DNA from: Mesorhizobium sp. CU3
Lineage (GTDB): Bacteria > Pseudomonadota > Alphaproteobacteria > Rhizobiales > Rhizobiaceae
Length of the DNA: 64,000 nt
NCBI RefSeq assembly: GCF_006442965.1
Contig: NZ_VFWX01000011.1
Location: 1 to 64,000, forward strand
Direction: 5' to 3'
Shown here: in pieces, positions 20,801 to 29,229 of the stretch
Layout of the letters: each line of letters begins with the position of its first letter
Position numbering within the stretch: position 1 is the stretch's first letter
Notes under the pieces: model-generated
What the model saw: only the letters and a program-made list of their open reading frames with translations
The model's database searches: none
What the model was told of the DNA's origin: nothing
Position numbers and translations under genes: made by a program

Positions 20801-20852
20801 GATCGTCTCCAACCATTTCTACGACCCGGACGGGAGCCGCATGCATGGCTGA
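17844..20852 (+). CDS. soxA: Sarcosine oxidase subunit alpha
   Basis: 1002 residues, standard for SoxA. N-terminal ferredoxin-like fold without iron-sulfur cysteines (FDGAPYTGHAGDTLASALL), then the NAD-binding domain DVLVVGSGPAGLMAAKAA near 173, and a C-terminal GcvT-type folate domain from about 600 (IVDVSTLGKIAVQGPDAAEF, FSGEMAFEVYSGAGYG). It hosts NAD+, part of the FMN interface and tetrahydrofolate. GTG start overlapping soxD; its end overlaps the soxG start by eight bases. Confidence 0.96.
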   Translation: MSPRRAEAGGRIDRLRTIRFTFDGAPYTGHAGDTLASALLANGVTLFGRSFKYHRPRGLLAAGVEEPNALVTVLRGEVREPNIAATMVEIYDGLVAVSQNRTPSLAWDIGAINQLGGKILSAGFYYKTFMGPVIGPLKGTRFWMFCEHFIRRAAGLGRAGTAPDPARYERMNAFCDVLVVGSGPAGLMAAKAAADQGARVILADLEAGFGGSANWSGETIDGMQAADWAQRIVGQLEGNDNVRLLPRTTVWGYYDGNTLAALERVTDHKEAAAKGEPRQRYWAIRAGTVVLATGAFERPLVFPGNDRPGVMLAHAAERYAYEYGVLPGQRIALFTNNDSAYASAVALKKAGAAVVAIVDVRSDVTGDMRRLASEAEAELLTGHAVIATEGGKALSGLKVQRFDAMSGALSGDERSIHADCLLMSGGWSPTIHLASQAGAKAEWDPARQAFLPPKPTQRWPNQHWIGAGAFTGAFSTAEAIAEGRAAGVSAAGGTATPIALPVVEAAPGDPDPAPVFEIKAKGKSFVDFQHDVTAEDVRLAHREGFVSVEHLKRYTTLGMATDQGKNSNVPGLAIMAEALGKPILEVGTTRFRAPYTAVSIGSLAAERFGDLKPERLTPMHDWHIANGARMYSAGLWYRPMIYGHAGETVEQAYVREAKATRESAGIVDVSTLGKIAVQGPDAAEFLDRVYTNMFSTLAVGKARYGLMLREDGLAFDDGTTWRLGEQEFLMTTTTANAGKVMQHLEYFLDVIWPELKVTVTSVTDEWAGAAIGGPNARAILASCVKGTAVDNATLPFMGIVHGEIAGVPVMICRLSFSGEMAFEVYSGAGYGTHVWEALIEAGKPFGLVTYGLEALGTMRIEKGHVTGAEIDGRTTARDLHLDWMLSKKKPFIGSAMMDREGLVANDRLQLVGLIALDNRPLNGGGHVVEQLDEENPHDSLGHITACCYSPALGQYIALALVKGGKARHGTRAFVSDPLRDRFGPVEIVSNHFYDPDGSRMHG

Positions 20853-21444
20853 GCAATTGCCCGACCGCTTGTCGCCGCTCGAGCCGGACTATCATCCCGG
20901 ATCGCACGGTAATTTCGAACAAGGCGTCGACGTCATCCTGTCCGAGACGCGGCCGGGCTCGATCCTGCAGCTCGCCGCCTGGCCGGGCGAGGAGAAGCGG
21001 TTGATCGAGGTTATCCGCAAGATTACCGGCCTCGCCCTGCCCGATGGCGCGGGCGGCGGCATCAGCAGCGGCGTCCGCGCCGTCTTCGGCTTCGCGCCGG
21101 GGAAATTCACGGTGGTGGACGAAGCCGAGGGTTTGGCTCAGGCCTTCGCCGGCGCCATCACGCCGGCCATCGGCACGCTGACCGATCTGTCGCATGGCCG
21201 CACCGCGCTTCGCATCGCCGGACCGAAGGCCGAATGGGTGATGGCGAAATTCTTCGCCATCGACTTCGCCCTGCCGGCCTTCCCGCTCGGCGCTGGACGT
21301 TCGACCAACCATCACGACGTCTTCGCACAGATCCAGCGCAGCGGCGCCGACCAGTTCGACATCTACGTCTTCCGCTCCTTCGCCCGCTCCTTCTGGAAGG
21401 CCTTGTGCCACGCCAGTGAGGAAGTCGGATACGAGGTGCAGTAA
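20845..21444 (+). CDS. soxG: Sarcosine oxidase subunit gamma
   Basis: 199 residues. Typical gamma-subunit pattern with RPGSILQLAAWPGEE, the Asp/Gly-rich middle and the C-terminal FDIYVFRSFARSFWKAL block, which resembles the GcvT-like fold of small gamma subunits. It completes the alpha-beta-gamma-delta enzyme. The start lies within the last codons of soxA (8-base overlap). No terminator is visible after it. Confidence 0.93.
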   Translation: MAEQLPDRLSPLEPDYHPGSHGNFEQGVDVILSETRPGSILQLAAWPGEEKRLIEVIRKITGLALPDGAGGGISSGVRAVFGFAPGKFTVVDEAEGLAQAFAGAITPAIGTLTDLSHGRTALRIAGPKAEWVMAKFFAIDFALPAFPLGAGRSTNHHDVFAQIQRSGADQFDIYVFRSFARSFWKALCHASEEVGYEVQ

Positions 21445-21604
21445 TCCCGCAGGCAGGTCAGGAATTGGTCCAGCTGGTGATCTGGCACTACGAACGACCA
21501 CAACTGCTGCTTGAGCGTTGGGCCAGCAAGGACGATAGCTAAGGAATCATCGGCGTTTGCCAGGGCAGACGTCCGCTCAAGCAACGAATTCGACCAACTC
21601 TCCC

Positions 21605-23047
21605 ATGACTTTAGAGACTTCGGCGACGGCCACGACCCGCTTTGCTCCGGCGGACGGCCCGTCAATGCTGCTGCCGGCAACCGTCGCCTGCGGCGTGTTC
21701 ATGACCAGCCTCGACCAGAATGTCATCGTCACCGCGCTGCCCGGCATCGGCGCAAGCCTCGACCGCCCGCCGAGCCAGCTCGGCCTCTTGATCACGGTCT
21801 ATGTCGCCAGCCTCATCGTCACCATGCCGCTTGGCGGCTGGCTGGCCGACCGTTTCGGCCTGCGCAATGTCTATTGCTTCGCGCTGCTGGTGTTCGCCAG
21901 CGCGTCGGCGCTCTGCGGCTTATCGGAAAACATCTGGATGCTGGTCGGCTCGCGCGCCTTGCAGGGCTGCGGCGGCGCGCTGTTGGGCACGCTCGGCCAG
22001 GTCGTCATCCTGTCGAGCTTCCCGCGCGACCGCACGTTGAAGATCAACATGTACATCTCGCTCGCCGGCCAATCCGGGCCGCTGGTCGGCCCGCTGGTCG
22101 GCGGCGCGCTGACCACCTACATCTCCTGGCGCTGGATCTTCTACATCAACATCCCGATCGCGCTGACGGCCGCGCTGCTGGCCGCCTCGCTGTTTCCCTC
22201 AACCACCAAGCCTGTGCGAACGCCATTCGATTTTCCGGGTTTCCTGCTCGTCGGCAGCGGCATGGGGCTGCTGGTGTTCGGCATGGATTCGCTTGCCGCC
22301 AAGGATGCCGCGAGCAGTGTCATCGGCCTCGAGCTCGGCCTGGCGATCGCCATCCTGGCGGTTGCCGCCTTCTACTGCCTGCGTGCGCGCAACCCGCTCC
22401 TCGATCTCAAGCTTTTGCGCATCCGCACCTTCCGCATCTCCTTCCTCACCGGCGGCGGCCTCGACACGATCGGCTTGAGTTCCGTGGTTTTCCTGTTGCC
22501 GTTGATGTTCCAGCTCGGTTTCGGCATGAGCGCCGTACAGGCCGGATCGCTGACCTTCGTCGCCGCGATCGGATCGCTGATCATGCGCTTCTTCATGCCG
22601 CGCCTGTTGAACCGCTTCGGCTTCAGGCGCGTGCTGATCACCAACACGCCGATCGTCGCATCACTGGTCGCCGGCTTTGCCCTGATGCAGGCGAGCACGC
22701 CGACCTGGATCGTGCTGGCCTACATCTTCACCTTCGGCGTCTTCCGGTCCGTGCAATGGGCCTCGACCGGCAATCTCTCCTATTCGGACATCGCGCCGGA
22801 GCAGCTCGCCCGCTTCAGCGCGATCTACTACATTCTGTGGCAGCTTGCGGTGGCGATCAGCGTCGGCCTCGCAGCGGCAGTGCTGTCGCTGCTCGCCGGC
22901 GGCGGCCAGGCCAGCGTCAACGACTATCGCATCCTGTTCGTCATCGAGGGCCTGATCACGCTCTGCGCTCTCTCAGCCTATCTGCGGCTGACGCCGCAGG
23001 ACGGCGCCCATGTCAGCGGCCACGGCGCGCATATGACGACGGACTGA
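21605..23047 (+). CDS. MFS transporter, DHA2 (14-helix) drug-exporter family
   Basis: 480 residues with about 14 transmembrane helices. Motif A is GGWLADRFGLRNVY near 78, motif C-like LAGQSGPLVGPLVGGAL near 160, and DQNVIVTALPGIG in helix 1 is the DHA2 signature. It would export small hydrophobic compounds by proton antiport across the inner membrane. Neither start has a strong ribosome site; a TTG at 21557, ten bases after AAGGA, would add 16 residues. It is convergent with the nitroreductase gene (22 bases apart). No close link to the sox operon other than position. Confidence 0.87.
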   Translation: MTLETSATATTRFAPADGPSMLLPATVACGVFMTSLDQNVIVTALPGIGASLDRPPSQLGLLITVYVASLIVTMPLGGWLADRFGLRNVYCFALLVFASASALCGLSENIWMLVGSRALQGCGGALLGTLGQVVILSSFPRDRTLKINMYISLAGQSGPLVGPLVGGALTTYISWRWIFYINIPIALTAALLAASLFPSTTKPVRTPFDFPGFLLVGSGMGLLVFGMDSLAAKDAASSVIGLELGLAIAILAVAAFYCLRARNPLLDLKLLRIRTFRISFLTGGGLDTIGLSSVVFLLPLMFQLGFGMSAVQAGSLTFVAAIGSLIMRFFMPRLLNRFGFRRVLITNTPIVASLVAGFALMQASTPTWIVLAYIFTFGVFRSVQWASTGNLSYSDIAPEQLARFSAIYYILWQLAVAISVGLAAAVLSLLAGGGQASVNDYRILFVIEGLITLCALSAYLRLTPQDGAHVSGHGAHMTTD

Positions 23048-23069
23048 CCGGTGGAATCACTCGGCGGCA

Positions 23070-23774
23070 CTATTCGCTGAACGTCACCCAGTCTTCGATC
23101 GCCGCGCGGTCGGTGCGGAACTCGTTCTCGGGCTTCGAGGTGTCCTCGTAACCCAACGCCATGCCGCAGACGACGATCTCTTCGTCGGGAATGTTGAGCA
23201 CCGGCCTTATCTGCCGGTGATAGGGCGCAAATGCGGCCTGCGGGCAGGTGTGCAGGCCCCTGCCTCGCGCCGCGACCATGATGTTCTGCAGGAACATGCC
23301 GTAGTCGATCCACGACCCCTGGTTCAGCCGCCGGTCGATGGTGAAGATCATGCCGACAGGGGCGTCGAAGAAGATGAAGTTGCGGTCGTGCTGCGCCCGC
23401 ATCTTGTCGACTTCGCGCCGGCCGATGCCGAGCGCGCCGTAGAGCCCGAAGCCATTGGCGCGGCGACGGGTCAAATAGGGCTCGAAGAACTGGTCGGGAT
23501 AGTAGCGATACTCGTCCCACTCGACCTTCTCGGCGCGGATGCCGGAATTGAGGATGGCGTCGCTGATGCGCTGCTTGACCTCGCCTTTGGTCACATAGAC
23601 GCGCCAGGGCTGCATGTTGGTGCCCGACGGCGCTCGCGCGGCAACCGCCAGTATGTCGCGGATCGTGCCGTCGTCGACCATATCGGGCAGGAAGGCGCGC
23701 ACCGAACGGCGCGATATGATCGCCTCGTCGACGATCGCCGCATCCGATGCGATCCGCGGGTTTTTCTCAAGCAT
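23070..23774 (-). CDS. Nitroreductase family protein
   Basis: 234 residues. FMN-binding pattern SRRSVRAF near 22-29, ARAPSGTNMQPWRVYV near 46 and GLHTCPQAAF with an FMN-contacting C-terminal region. These flavoproteins reduce nitro compounds, quinones or enones with NAD(P)H in the cytoplasm. DMB synthase BluB was considered because cobalamin genes occur in the window, but the SGTNMQPW sequence is that of general nitroreductases. The gene is divergent from the XRE-cupin regulator across a 226-base region carrying palindromes; shared control is possible. Confidence 0.85.
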   Translation of the reverse strand: MLEKNPRIASDAAIVDEAIISRRSVRAFLPDMVDDGTIRDILAVAARAPSGTNMQPWRVYVTKGEVKQRISDAILNSGIRAEKVEWDEYRYYPDQFFEPYLTRRRANGFGLYGALGIGRREVDKMRAQHDRNFIFFDAPVGMIFTIDRRLNQGSWIDYGMFLQNIMVAARGRGLHTCPQAAFAPYHRQIRPVLNIPDEEIVVCGMALGYEDTSKPENEFRTDRAAIEDWVTFSE

Positions 23775-23939
23775 GGGCCGTCCCTTTGCGCATGGCCCGA
23801 AACCCGCAACCCCGGTTTCCCTGACGACCACCCGCAGACTACAAGCTAAAACTGGTCCCCGACCCGACGCCCCACTCGCCGCTCGTGCGCGAGCCTTTGC
23901 ATCAACCGGCAAAATCGCGCAAGCAAATCTTGTGGCCTA

Positions 23940-24004
23940 TGAAAATGCCCTTGATTTTTTCACTGGCTTAGCCTCCCATGAAATTTATCCGGATTTTTTC
24001 ATGG
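23940..24004 (+). promoter_or_regulatory. Two palindromic sites before the XRE-cupin regulator
   Basis: Two imperfect palindromes with the same ends lie in tandem: TGAAAAT/ATTTTTTCA (23940-23962) and CCATGAAA/TTTCATGG (23976-24004). The second includes the ATG of the regulator gene. The shared TGAAA...TTTCA ends and the AT-rich centre suggest operators for a dimeric repressor, perhaps the regulator itself, also covering the nitroreductase promoter. This is inference from symmetry only. Confidence 0.45.
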
Positions 24005-24600
24005 AACCCGATTTGACCCCGACCGCCGCAAGATCGGATAAGGACAGTGGCGACCGGCTGCTTGCCGGAGACATCCGCGCGCTGCGCAAGGCGCGCGGCC
24101 TGACGCTGGCCGAGATAGCGCTGAAGCTCGGCCGCTCCGTCGGCTGGGTCAGCCAAGTCGAGCGCGGCCTGTCAGTGCCTTCGCTCGGCGACCTCAGGGC
24201 GTTCGCCGACCTCTTCGGCGTGCCGATCAGCCTGTTCTTCAGCCATGACGTTCCGGCCGAAGAAGAGCGCGGCGTGATCGTGCGCGCCGGCCGCCGGCGC
24301 GTACTTGGCACAAATGAATCGGGCTTCGTGGAAGAGCTTCTCTCACCCGATCTCGGCGGTAGCTTCGAGATGGTGCGCTCGGTGTTCGCGCCTGGCGCGG
24401 AATTGAAGGTCGCGGCGCTGCGGCCGACCGAAGAGGCCGGATACATCGCGTCCGGCCTGTTCGACATCGAAATCGGCGGCGTCTGGCATCATCTCGGCGA
24501 AGGCGACTCGTTCCGTTTCGAAGGCAAGCCCTATCGCTGGCGCAATCCGGGCACCGAACCGGCGATCGTCATCTGGGTGGTGTCGCCACCCGTGTATTGA
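24001..24600 (+). CDS. XRE-family regulator with C-terminal cupin domain
   Basis: 199 residues. Helix-turn-helix at about 24-80 (IRALRKARGLTLAEIALKLG, then VGWVSQVERGLSVPS), a linker, and a cupin barrel at 110-197 with IGGVWHHLGEGDSFRFEG. This HTH-cupin type usually represses catabolic genes and senses a small metabolite in the cupin. It stands 98 bases before the four-gene DAO-GcvT/methyltransferase operon on the same strand, so control of that operon is the natural inference. The start is the ATG inside the second palindrome; longer in-frame reading would cross the divergent promoter region. Confidence 0.88.
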   Translation: MEPDLTPTAARSDKDSGDRLLAGDIRALRKARGLTLAEIALKLGRSVGWVSQVERGLSVPSLGDLRAFADLFGVPISLFFSHDVPAEEERGVIVRAGRRRVLGTNESGFVEELLSPDLGGSFEMVRSVFAPGAELKVAALRPTEEAGYIASGLFDIEIGGVWHHLGEGDSFRFEGKPYRWRNPGTEPAIVIWVVSPPVY

Positions 24601-24607
24601 TCGATGT

Positions 24608-24655
24608 ATGTCGCCCAAAAGTGCGAAGCGGTTTGGGATGGCGACATGCATCAAA
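24608..24655. repeat. Palindromic intergenic repeat, element A copy 1
   Basis: A 48-base element beginning ATGTCGCCCAAAAGTG and ending CGACATGCATCAAA, with ATGTCG/CGACAT inverted ends. A second copy at 47450-47498 matches over nearly its whole length. It lies between the regulator and the DAO-GcvT operon. The two copies show it is a dispersed repeat and not an operator specific to this gene. Confidence 0.7.
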
Positions 24656-24698
24656 CAAAAATCGAAGCGCGAAGCGCTGAGACTTTGGAGGGAGAAAC

Positions 24699-27152
24699 AT
24701 GGCCGGTTTGCCGACCACGGCGCGCGTGGTGATCATCGGAGGCGGTGTCGTCGGCGCCTCCTCACTCTATCACCTGTGCAAGGCGGGCTGGACCGACTGC
24801 GTGCTCTTGGAAAAGAACGAGTTGACCTCGGGCTCGACCTGGCATGCGGCCGGCAACGTCCCGACCTTCTCGTCGTCCTGGTCGCTGATGAACATGCAGC
24901 GCTATTCGACCGAGCTCTATCGGGGCCTCGCCGAAGCCGTCGACTATCCGATGAACTACCACGTCACCGGCTCGCTGCGCCTCGCCCACACCAAGGAACG
25001 GATGCAGGAGTTCCAGCGCGCCAAAGGCATGGGCCGCTATCAGGGCATGGACATCGACGTCGTCGGCCTCGACGAGATCAAGCGCCGCTATTCCTTCATC
25101 GAGACGCATGAACTGAAGGGCGCGCTCTACGATCCGAGTGACGGCGACATCGACCCGGCGCAGCTGACCCAGGCTTTGGCCAAGGGCGCGCGCGACATGG
25201 GCGCCAAGATCATCCGCTTCTGCCCGGTCACCGGCGTGCGCCGCGAGAACGACGAATGGGTGGTCGAAACGCCGCAAGGCGAGATCCGCTGCGAGATCGT
25301 CGTCAACGCCGCCGGCTACCGCGCCGCCGAGGTCGGCAAGATGTTCGGCCGCGAAGTGCCGATGATGGTGATGAGCCATCAGTATATCCTGTTCGAGGAA
25401 ATCCCCGAATTGGCGGCATGGTCGAAGGAACAGGGCAAGAAACTGCCGCTGCTGCGCGACGTCGATACCTCCTACTATCTGCGCCAGGAAAAGACCGGGA
25501 TGAATCTCGGCCCCTATGAGCGCAATTGCCGCGCACATTGGGCGACCCACAACGATCCGATGCCGGAGGATTTCTCCTTCCAGCTGTTCCCCGACGATCT
25601 CGACCGTCTGGAGCACTACCTCGCCGACGCGGTCGCGCGCGTGCCGATCCTCGGCACCGCCGGCCTGTCGAAAGTCATCAACGGGCCGATCCCCTATGCG
25701 CCGGACGGCAATCCGCTGATCGGGCCGATGCCCGGCGTTCCCAACGCCTTCGAAGCCTGCGTCTTCACCTTCGGCATCGCGCAAGGCGGCGGCGCCGGCA
25801 AGGTGTTGGCCGAATGGGTTACCGAAGGCCAGACCGAATGGGACATGTGGTCCTGCGATCCGCGCCGCTTCACGAGCTTCGCATCCGCGCCTGACTATTG
25901 CGTCGCCAAGGGCATGGAAATCTACGGCAACGAATACGCCGTCCAGTTCCCGCGCCATGCCTGGCCGGAAGGGCGCAACCGCAAGCTCTCGCCGCTGCAT
26001 GAGCGCATCAAGGCGCTTGGCGGCCAGTTCGACGCCTATAATGGCTGGGAGCGCGCCACCTGGTATGCGAAGCCCGGCGACGACACATCGGAAGAATCCA
26101 CCCTCACCTTCCGCCGCGAAGGTCCGTGGCACCGCGCCGTGCGCGAGGAATGCCACGCGGTACGCGACGCCGCCGGCATCCTCGACCTGCCCGGCTTCTC
26201 GCGCTTCAACCTCGAAGGTCCAGGCGCGGCCGACTGGCTGGCGCAGCAGGTGACCGGCCTGGTGCCGAAGCCCGGCCGCATCGGCCTCGTCTATTTCTCG
26301 GACGACAAAGGCCGCATCGTCACCGAAATGTCGGTGGTGCGCCATGGCGAGGAGCAGATGACGCTGATCACCGCCGCGGTGGCGCAGTGGCACGACTTCG
26401 AATGGCTGAAGTCGCGCATGCCGGCCGACGCGACCTTCACTTTGACCGACCGCACCGAGGAATATTCGACGCAGATCCTCGCCGGCCCCAACTCGCGCAA
26501 AATCCTCGCCGAGGTTTGCGCCGCCGACCTGACACTGCCCTGGCTGACGCATCAGGAAACCACCATCGCCGGACGCTGGGCGAAGCTGGTGCGCGTCTCC
26601 TTCGCCGGCGAACTCGGCTGGGAAATCCACACCAAGGTCGCCGATACGCTGGCGATCTTCGACGCCGTCTGGGCTGCAGGCCAGAGGCACGGTCTGAAGC
26701 CGTTCGGAATGTATGCACTGGATTCGCTGCGGTTGGAAAAAGGCTACCGCGCCTGGAAGGGCGACCTGTCGACCGACTATTCGATCCTGCAGGGCGGGCT
26801 GGAGCGCTTCGTGAAGTGGGACAAGCCCGACTTCCGCGGCAAGGCGGCTCTGCTCAATGAAAAGCAGCATGGCGTGAAGAAGCGCTTCGTCACTTTGGTC
26901 GTCGAGAACCCCGGCGATTGCGATGCGCCCTATATGTCGACGCTCTGGCATGACGGCAGCATCGTCGGCGAGACGACCTCTGGCGGCTGGGGCCATCGCA
27001 TCGACAAATCGATCGCGCTCGGCATGCTGCGCATTGATCTGACCGAGCCAGGCACGGCCGTCGAGGTCGAGATCTTCGGCGATCGCTTCAGGGCGGTCGT
27101 GCAGAACGACGAGCCGCTCTGGGACCCGAAGAACGAAAGGCTGCGCGCGTGA
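24699..27152 (+). CDS. DAO-GcvT fused FAD oxidoreductase (dimethylglycine dehydrogenase-like)
   Basis: 817 residues. DAO domain with VVIIGGGVVGASSLYHLC (10-27) and LTSGSTWHAAG (42-52); His49 occupies the position of the covalently flavinylated His of dimethylglycine dehydrogenase. The C-terminal GcvT region has SRFNLEGPGAADWL, QILAGPNSRKIL and FAGELGWEIHTKV, then LDSLRLEKGYRAWKGDL, the folate-binding family block. Expected activity: oxidative N-demethylation with transfer of formaldehyde to THF. GGAGGGAG stands just upstream of the ATG. Its end overlaps the next gene by GTGA. Confidence 0.88.
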   Translation: MAGLPTTARVVIIGGGVVGASSLYHLCKAGWTDCVLLEKNELTSGSTWHAAGNVPTFSSSWSLMNMQRYSTELYRGLAEAVDYPMNYHVTGSLRLAHTKERMQEFQRAKGMGRYQGMDIDVVGLDEIKRRYSFIETHELKGALYDPSDGDIDPAQLTQALAKGARDMGAKIIRFCPVTGVRRENDEWVVETPQGEIRCEIVVNAAGYRAAEVGKMFGREVPMMVMSHQYILFEEIPELAAWSKEQGKKLPLLRDVDTSYYLRQEKTGMNLGPYERNCRAHWATHNDPMPEDFSFQLFPDDLDRLEHYLADAVARVPILGTAGLSKVINGPIPYAPDGNPLIGPMPGVPNAFEACVFTFGIAQGGGAGKVLAEWVTEGQTEWDMWSCDPRRFTSFASAPDYCVAKGMEIYGNEYAVQFPRHAWPEGRNRKLSPLHERIKALGGQFDAYNGWERATWYAKPGDDTSEESTLTFRREGPWHRAVREECHAVRDAAGILDLPGFSRFNLEGPGAADWLAQQVTGLVPKPGRIGLVYFSDDKGRIVTEMSVVRHGEEQMTLITAAVAQWHDFEWLKSRMPADATFTLTDRTEEYSTQILAGPNSRKILAEVCAADLTLPWLTHQETTIAGRWAKLVRVSFAGELGWEIHTKVADTLAIFDAVWAAGQRHGLKPFGMYALDSLRLEKGYRAWKGDLSTDYSILQGGLERFVKWDKPDFRGKAALLNEKQHGVKKRFVTLVVENPGDCDAPYMSTLWHDGSIVGETTSGGWGHRIDKSIALGMLRIDLTEPGTAVEVEIFGDRFRAVVQNDEPLWDPKNERLRA

Positions 27153-28048
27153 CCTCCGTGATCCTCACCGACGGCGGCATGGGCCAGGAATTGGTCCGCC
27201 GCAGCAAATCCGAACCGACGCCGCTTTGGTCGGCCAGGGTGCTGATCGACGAGCCGGACCTGGTGCGCGACCTGCATGCGGAATTCATCCGCGCCGGCGC
27301 CCGCGTCATCACCATCAACACCTATTCGGCAACGCCGGAGCGCTTGGCGCGCGAGGGCGCGGAGGACCTGTTCAAGCCGTTGCAGAAGCGCGGCATCGAA
27401 CTGGCAAGGCAGGCTTGCAATCAGGCCGGCGACGCGGCCATCGCAGGCTGCCTGTCGCCTTTGTTCGGCAGCTATGCACCGGCGCTGACCATCTCCTACG
27501 AAGAGACGCTCGATATCTATCGCCGCATCGTGGCCGAACAGGCCGATGGCGTCGACCTGTTCCTATGCGAGACTATGGCCTCGGCCGACGAGGCGCGCGC
27601 GGCCGTCACCGCGGCCTCGGAAAGCGGCAAGCCGGTATGGGTGTCGTGGACGTTGGCCGATCACGGCGCGCCGCGCCTGCGCAGCGGCGAAACCATCGCC
27701 GCGGCGTCCGCCGCGCTCGGCGACCTGTCGGTCGCGGCACGGCTGATCAATTGCTGCCGGCCGGAAGCGGTCAGCGCCGCGATGGCCGAGCTGATCGCGC
27801 TTGGCGGGCCGGTCGGCGCCTATGCCAACGGCTTCACCTCGGTCGAGGCGCTGAAGCATGGCGGCACCGTCGAGGTGCTGCATGCCCGCCACGATCTCGA
27901 CCCGGAGGCCTATGCCGAACAGGCCATTGGCTGGGTCGAAGCCGGCGCCCATATCGTCGGCGGCTGCTGCGAGGTCGGACCCGCCCATATTGTCGCCCTG
28001 CGCGACCGGCTCGAGCAGGCAGGCCATCGCATTTCGGGAGTTCAGTGA
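27149..28048 (+). CDS. Homocysteine S-methyltransferase family protein
   Basis: 299 residues. TIM-barrel start TDGGMGQEL (7-15), zinc-ligand Cys in NCCRPEAVSA (Cys202/203) and the paired Cys273-Cys274 in VGGCCEVGP. These are the three thiolates of the BHMT/MmuM/MetH-N family, which moves a methyl group from betaine, S-methylmethionine or a corrinoid to homocysteine. Between two demethylating flavoenzymes, a methyl transfer from an N- or S-methylated substrate is plausible. GTG start overlapping the upstream stop; its own stop overlaps the aminotransferase ATG (TGATG). Confidence 0.85.
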   Translation: MTSVILTDGGMGQELVRRSKSEPTPLWSARVLIDEPDLVRDLHAEFIRAGARVITINTYSATPERLAREGAEDLFKPLQKRGIELARQACNQAGDAAIAGCLSPLFGSYAPALTISYEETLDIYRRIVAEQADGVDLFLCETMASADEARAAVTAASESGKPVWVSWTLADHGAPRLRSGETIAAASAALGDLSVAARLINCCRPEAVSAAMAELIALGGPVGAYANGFTSVEALKHGGTVEVLHARHDLDPEAYAEQAIGWVEAGAHIVGGCCEVGPAHIVALRDRLEQAGHRISGVQ

Positions 28049-29229
28049 TGCCAAGACCATCAAAGCGCATTACGGGCATCGTGCCTTCGGGCAAGGACGG
28101 ATGGGAGGTTCACTCCGCCGCCTGGGCGCGCAAGCAGGCCGGCGAGGACATCATCATGCTGTCGGTCGGCGACCACGATTTCGATACGCCGTCGGAGACG
28201 ATCGAGGCTTGCGTCAACGCCGTGCGCGGCAGCAACCACCACTATACGCCGCTGCCCGGCCTGCCGCGCCTGCGCAAGGCGATGGCGGCGGCATCCACCG
28301 CTTGCACCGGCATCGAGACCGATCCCGACGAGATCATCGCCACGCAAGGCGGACAGGCGGCGCTCTACGCCGCCGTGCAGACCGTGCTCGATCCCGGCGA
28401 CCACGCCATCGTGGTCGCCCCCTACTACGCCACCTACCCCAACACCTTCAGCGCCGCCGGCGCGACCTTCACCGTGGTGGAGACGCCGGCCGAGGACGGT
28501 TTTCAACCGCGCGCGGACATGATCCGCGCTGCGCTCAAGCCCAACACCCGGGCCATCCTGATCAACACGCCGAACAATCCGACGGGCGCTGTCTATTCGC
28601 GCGAGCGGCTGGAAGAGCTGGCCGCCATCTGCAAGGAGCACGATCTCTGGCTGCTGTCGGATGAGGTCTACTGGACGCTCGGCGGTGGCGAGCACATCTC
28701 GCCGCGTTCGCTACCCGGCATGGCCGAGCGCACGCTGGTCATCAACTCGATGTCGAAGAGCCATGGCATGACCGGATGGCGCATGGGCTGGCTGACCGGC
28801 CCGAAAGAGATGATCAGGTTGTTCACCGACCTCAATCTGGTGACAACCTACGGCCTGCCGGCCTTCATCTCGATCGCCTGCGCCAAGGCACTTGAGAACC
28901 ACTATGGCGTGAAAGAGATCGCCGAGCGCTATGCGGCGCGCCGCACCCTGATGCTGGAGGCCGTGCGCGGTATGAACGACGTCACCGTGCACGGCTCGGA
29001 AGGCGGCATGTATGTCATGCTCGACATCTCGTCCATCGAGCCCGACGACGAGAAATTCGCCTGGGGCCTGCTCGACAAGGAGAACGTCGGCGTCATGCCG
29101 GGATCGAGCTTCGGCGAGGCCGCCGCCGGCCATATCCGCATCAGCCTCTGCCAGCCCGAACCCATCCTCAAGGAAGCAGCACTTCGCCTGCGCCGCTTCG
29201 CCTCCAACTATCGCCGCGAGGCCGCATGA
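28048..29229 (+). CDS. Class I/II PLP-dependent aminotransferase
   Basis: 393 residues. Fold type I motifs: HHYTPLPGLPRLRKAMA, INTPNNPTGAVYS (172-184, Asn177), LLSDEVYW (Asp205, Tyr208) and the PLP lysine in NSMSKSHGMTGWRMGWL (Lys237), with the C-terminal Arg in GHIRISLCQ. It resembles aspartate/aromatic-type aminotransferases; the exact amino acid cannot be read. It is third in the coupled operon, with one shared base upstream and an ATGA overlap downstream, so it should act on the same catabolic route. Confidence 0.87.
   Translation: MPRPSKRITGIVPSGKDGWEVHSAAWARKQAGEDIIMLSVGDHDFDTPSETIEACVNAVRGSNHHYTPLPGLPRLRKAMAAASTACTGIETDPDEIIATQGGQAALYAAVQTVLDPGDHAIVVAPYYATYPNTFSAAGATFTVVETPAEDGFQPRADMIRAALKPNTRAILINTPNNPTGAVYSRERLEELAAICKEHDLWLLSDEVYWTLGGGEHISPRSLPGMAERTLVINSMSKSHGMTGWRMGWLTGPKEMIRLFTDLNLVTTYGLPAFISIACAKALENHYGVKEIAERYAARRTLMLEAVRGMNDVTVHGSEGGMYVMLDISSIEPDDEKFAWGLLDKENVGVMPGSSFGEAAAGHIRISLCQPEPILKEAALRLRRFASNYRREAA

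Noticed and set aside
21459..21542. 27-codon open stretch QELVQLVIWHYERPQLLLER... after soxG
   Set aside because: Looks protein-like in composition but has no start codon with ribosome site and no recognised family; could be debris of a lost gene.
23070..23774. BluB (dimethylbenzimidazole synthase) for the nitroreductase-family gene
   Set aside because: The APSGTNMQPW sequence fits general nitroreductases, and it is not near the cobalamin genes.
24762..26996. Long minus-strand open frame opposite a DAO-GcvT gene
   Set aside because: Same reason: third-position GC pattern and lack of protein features.
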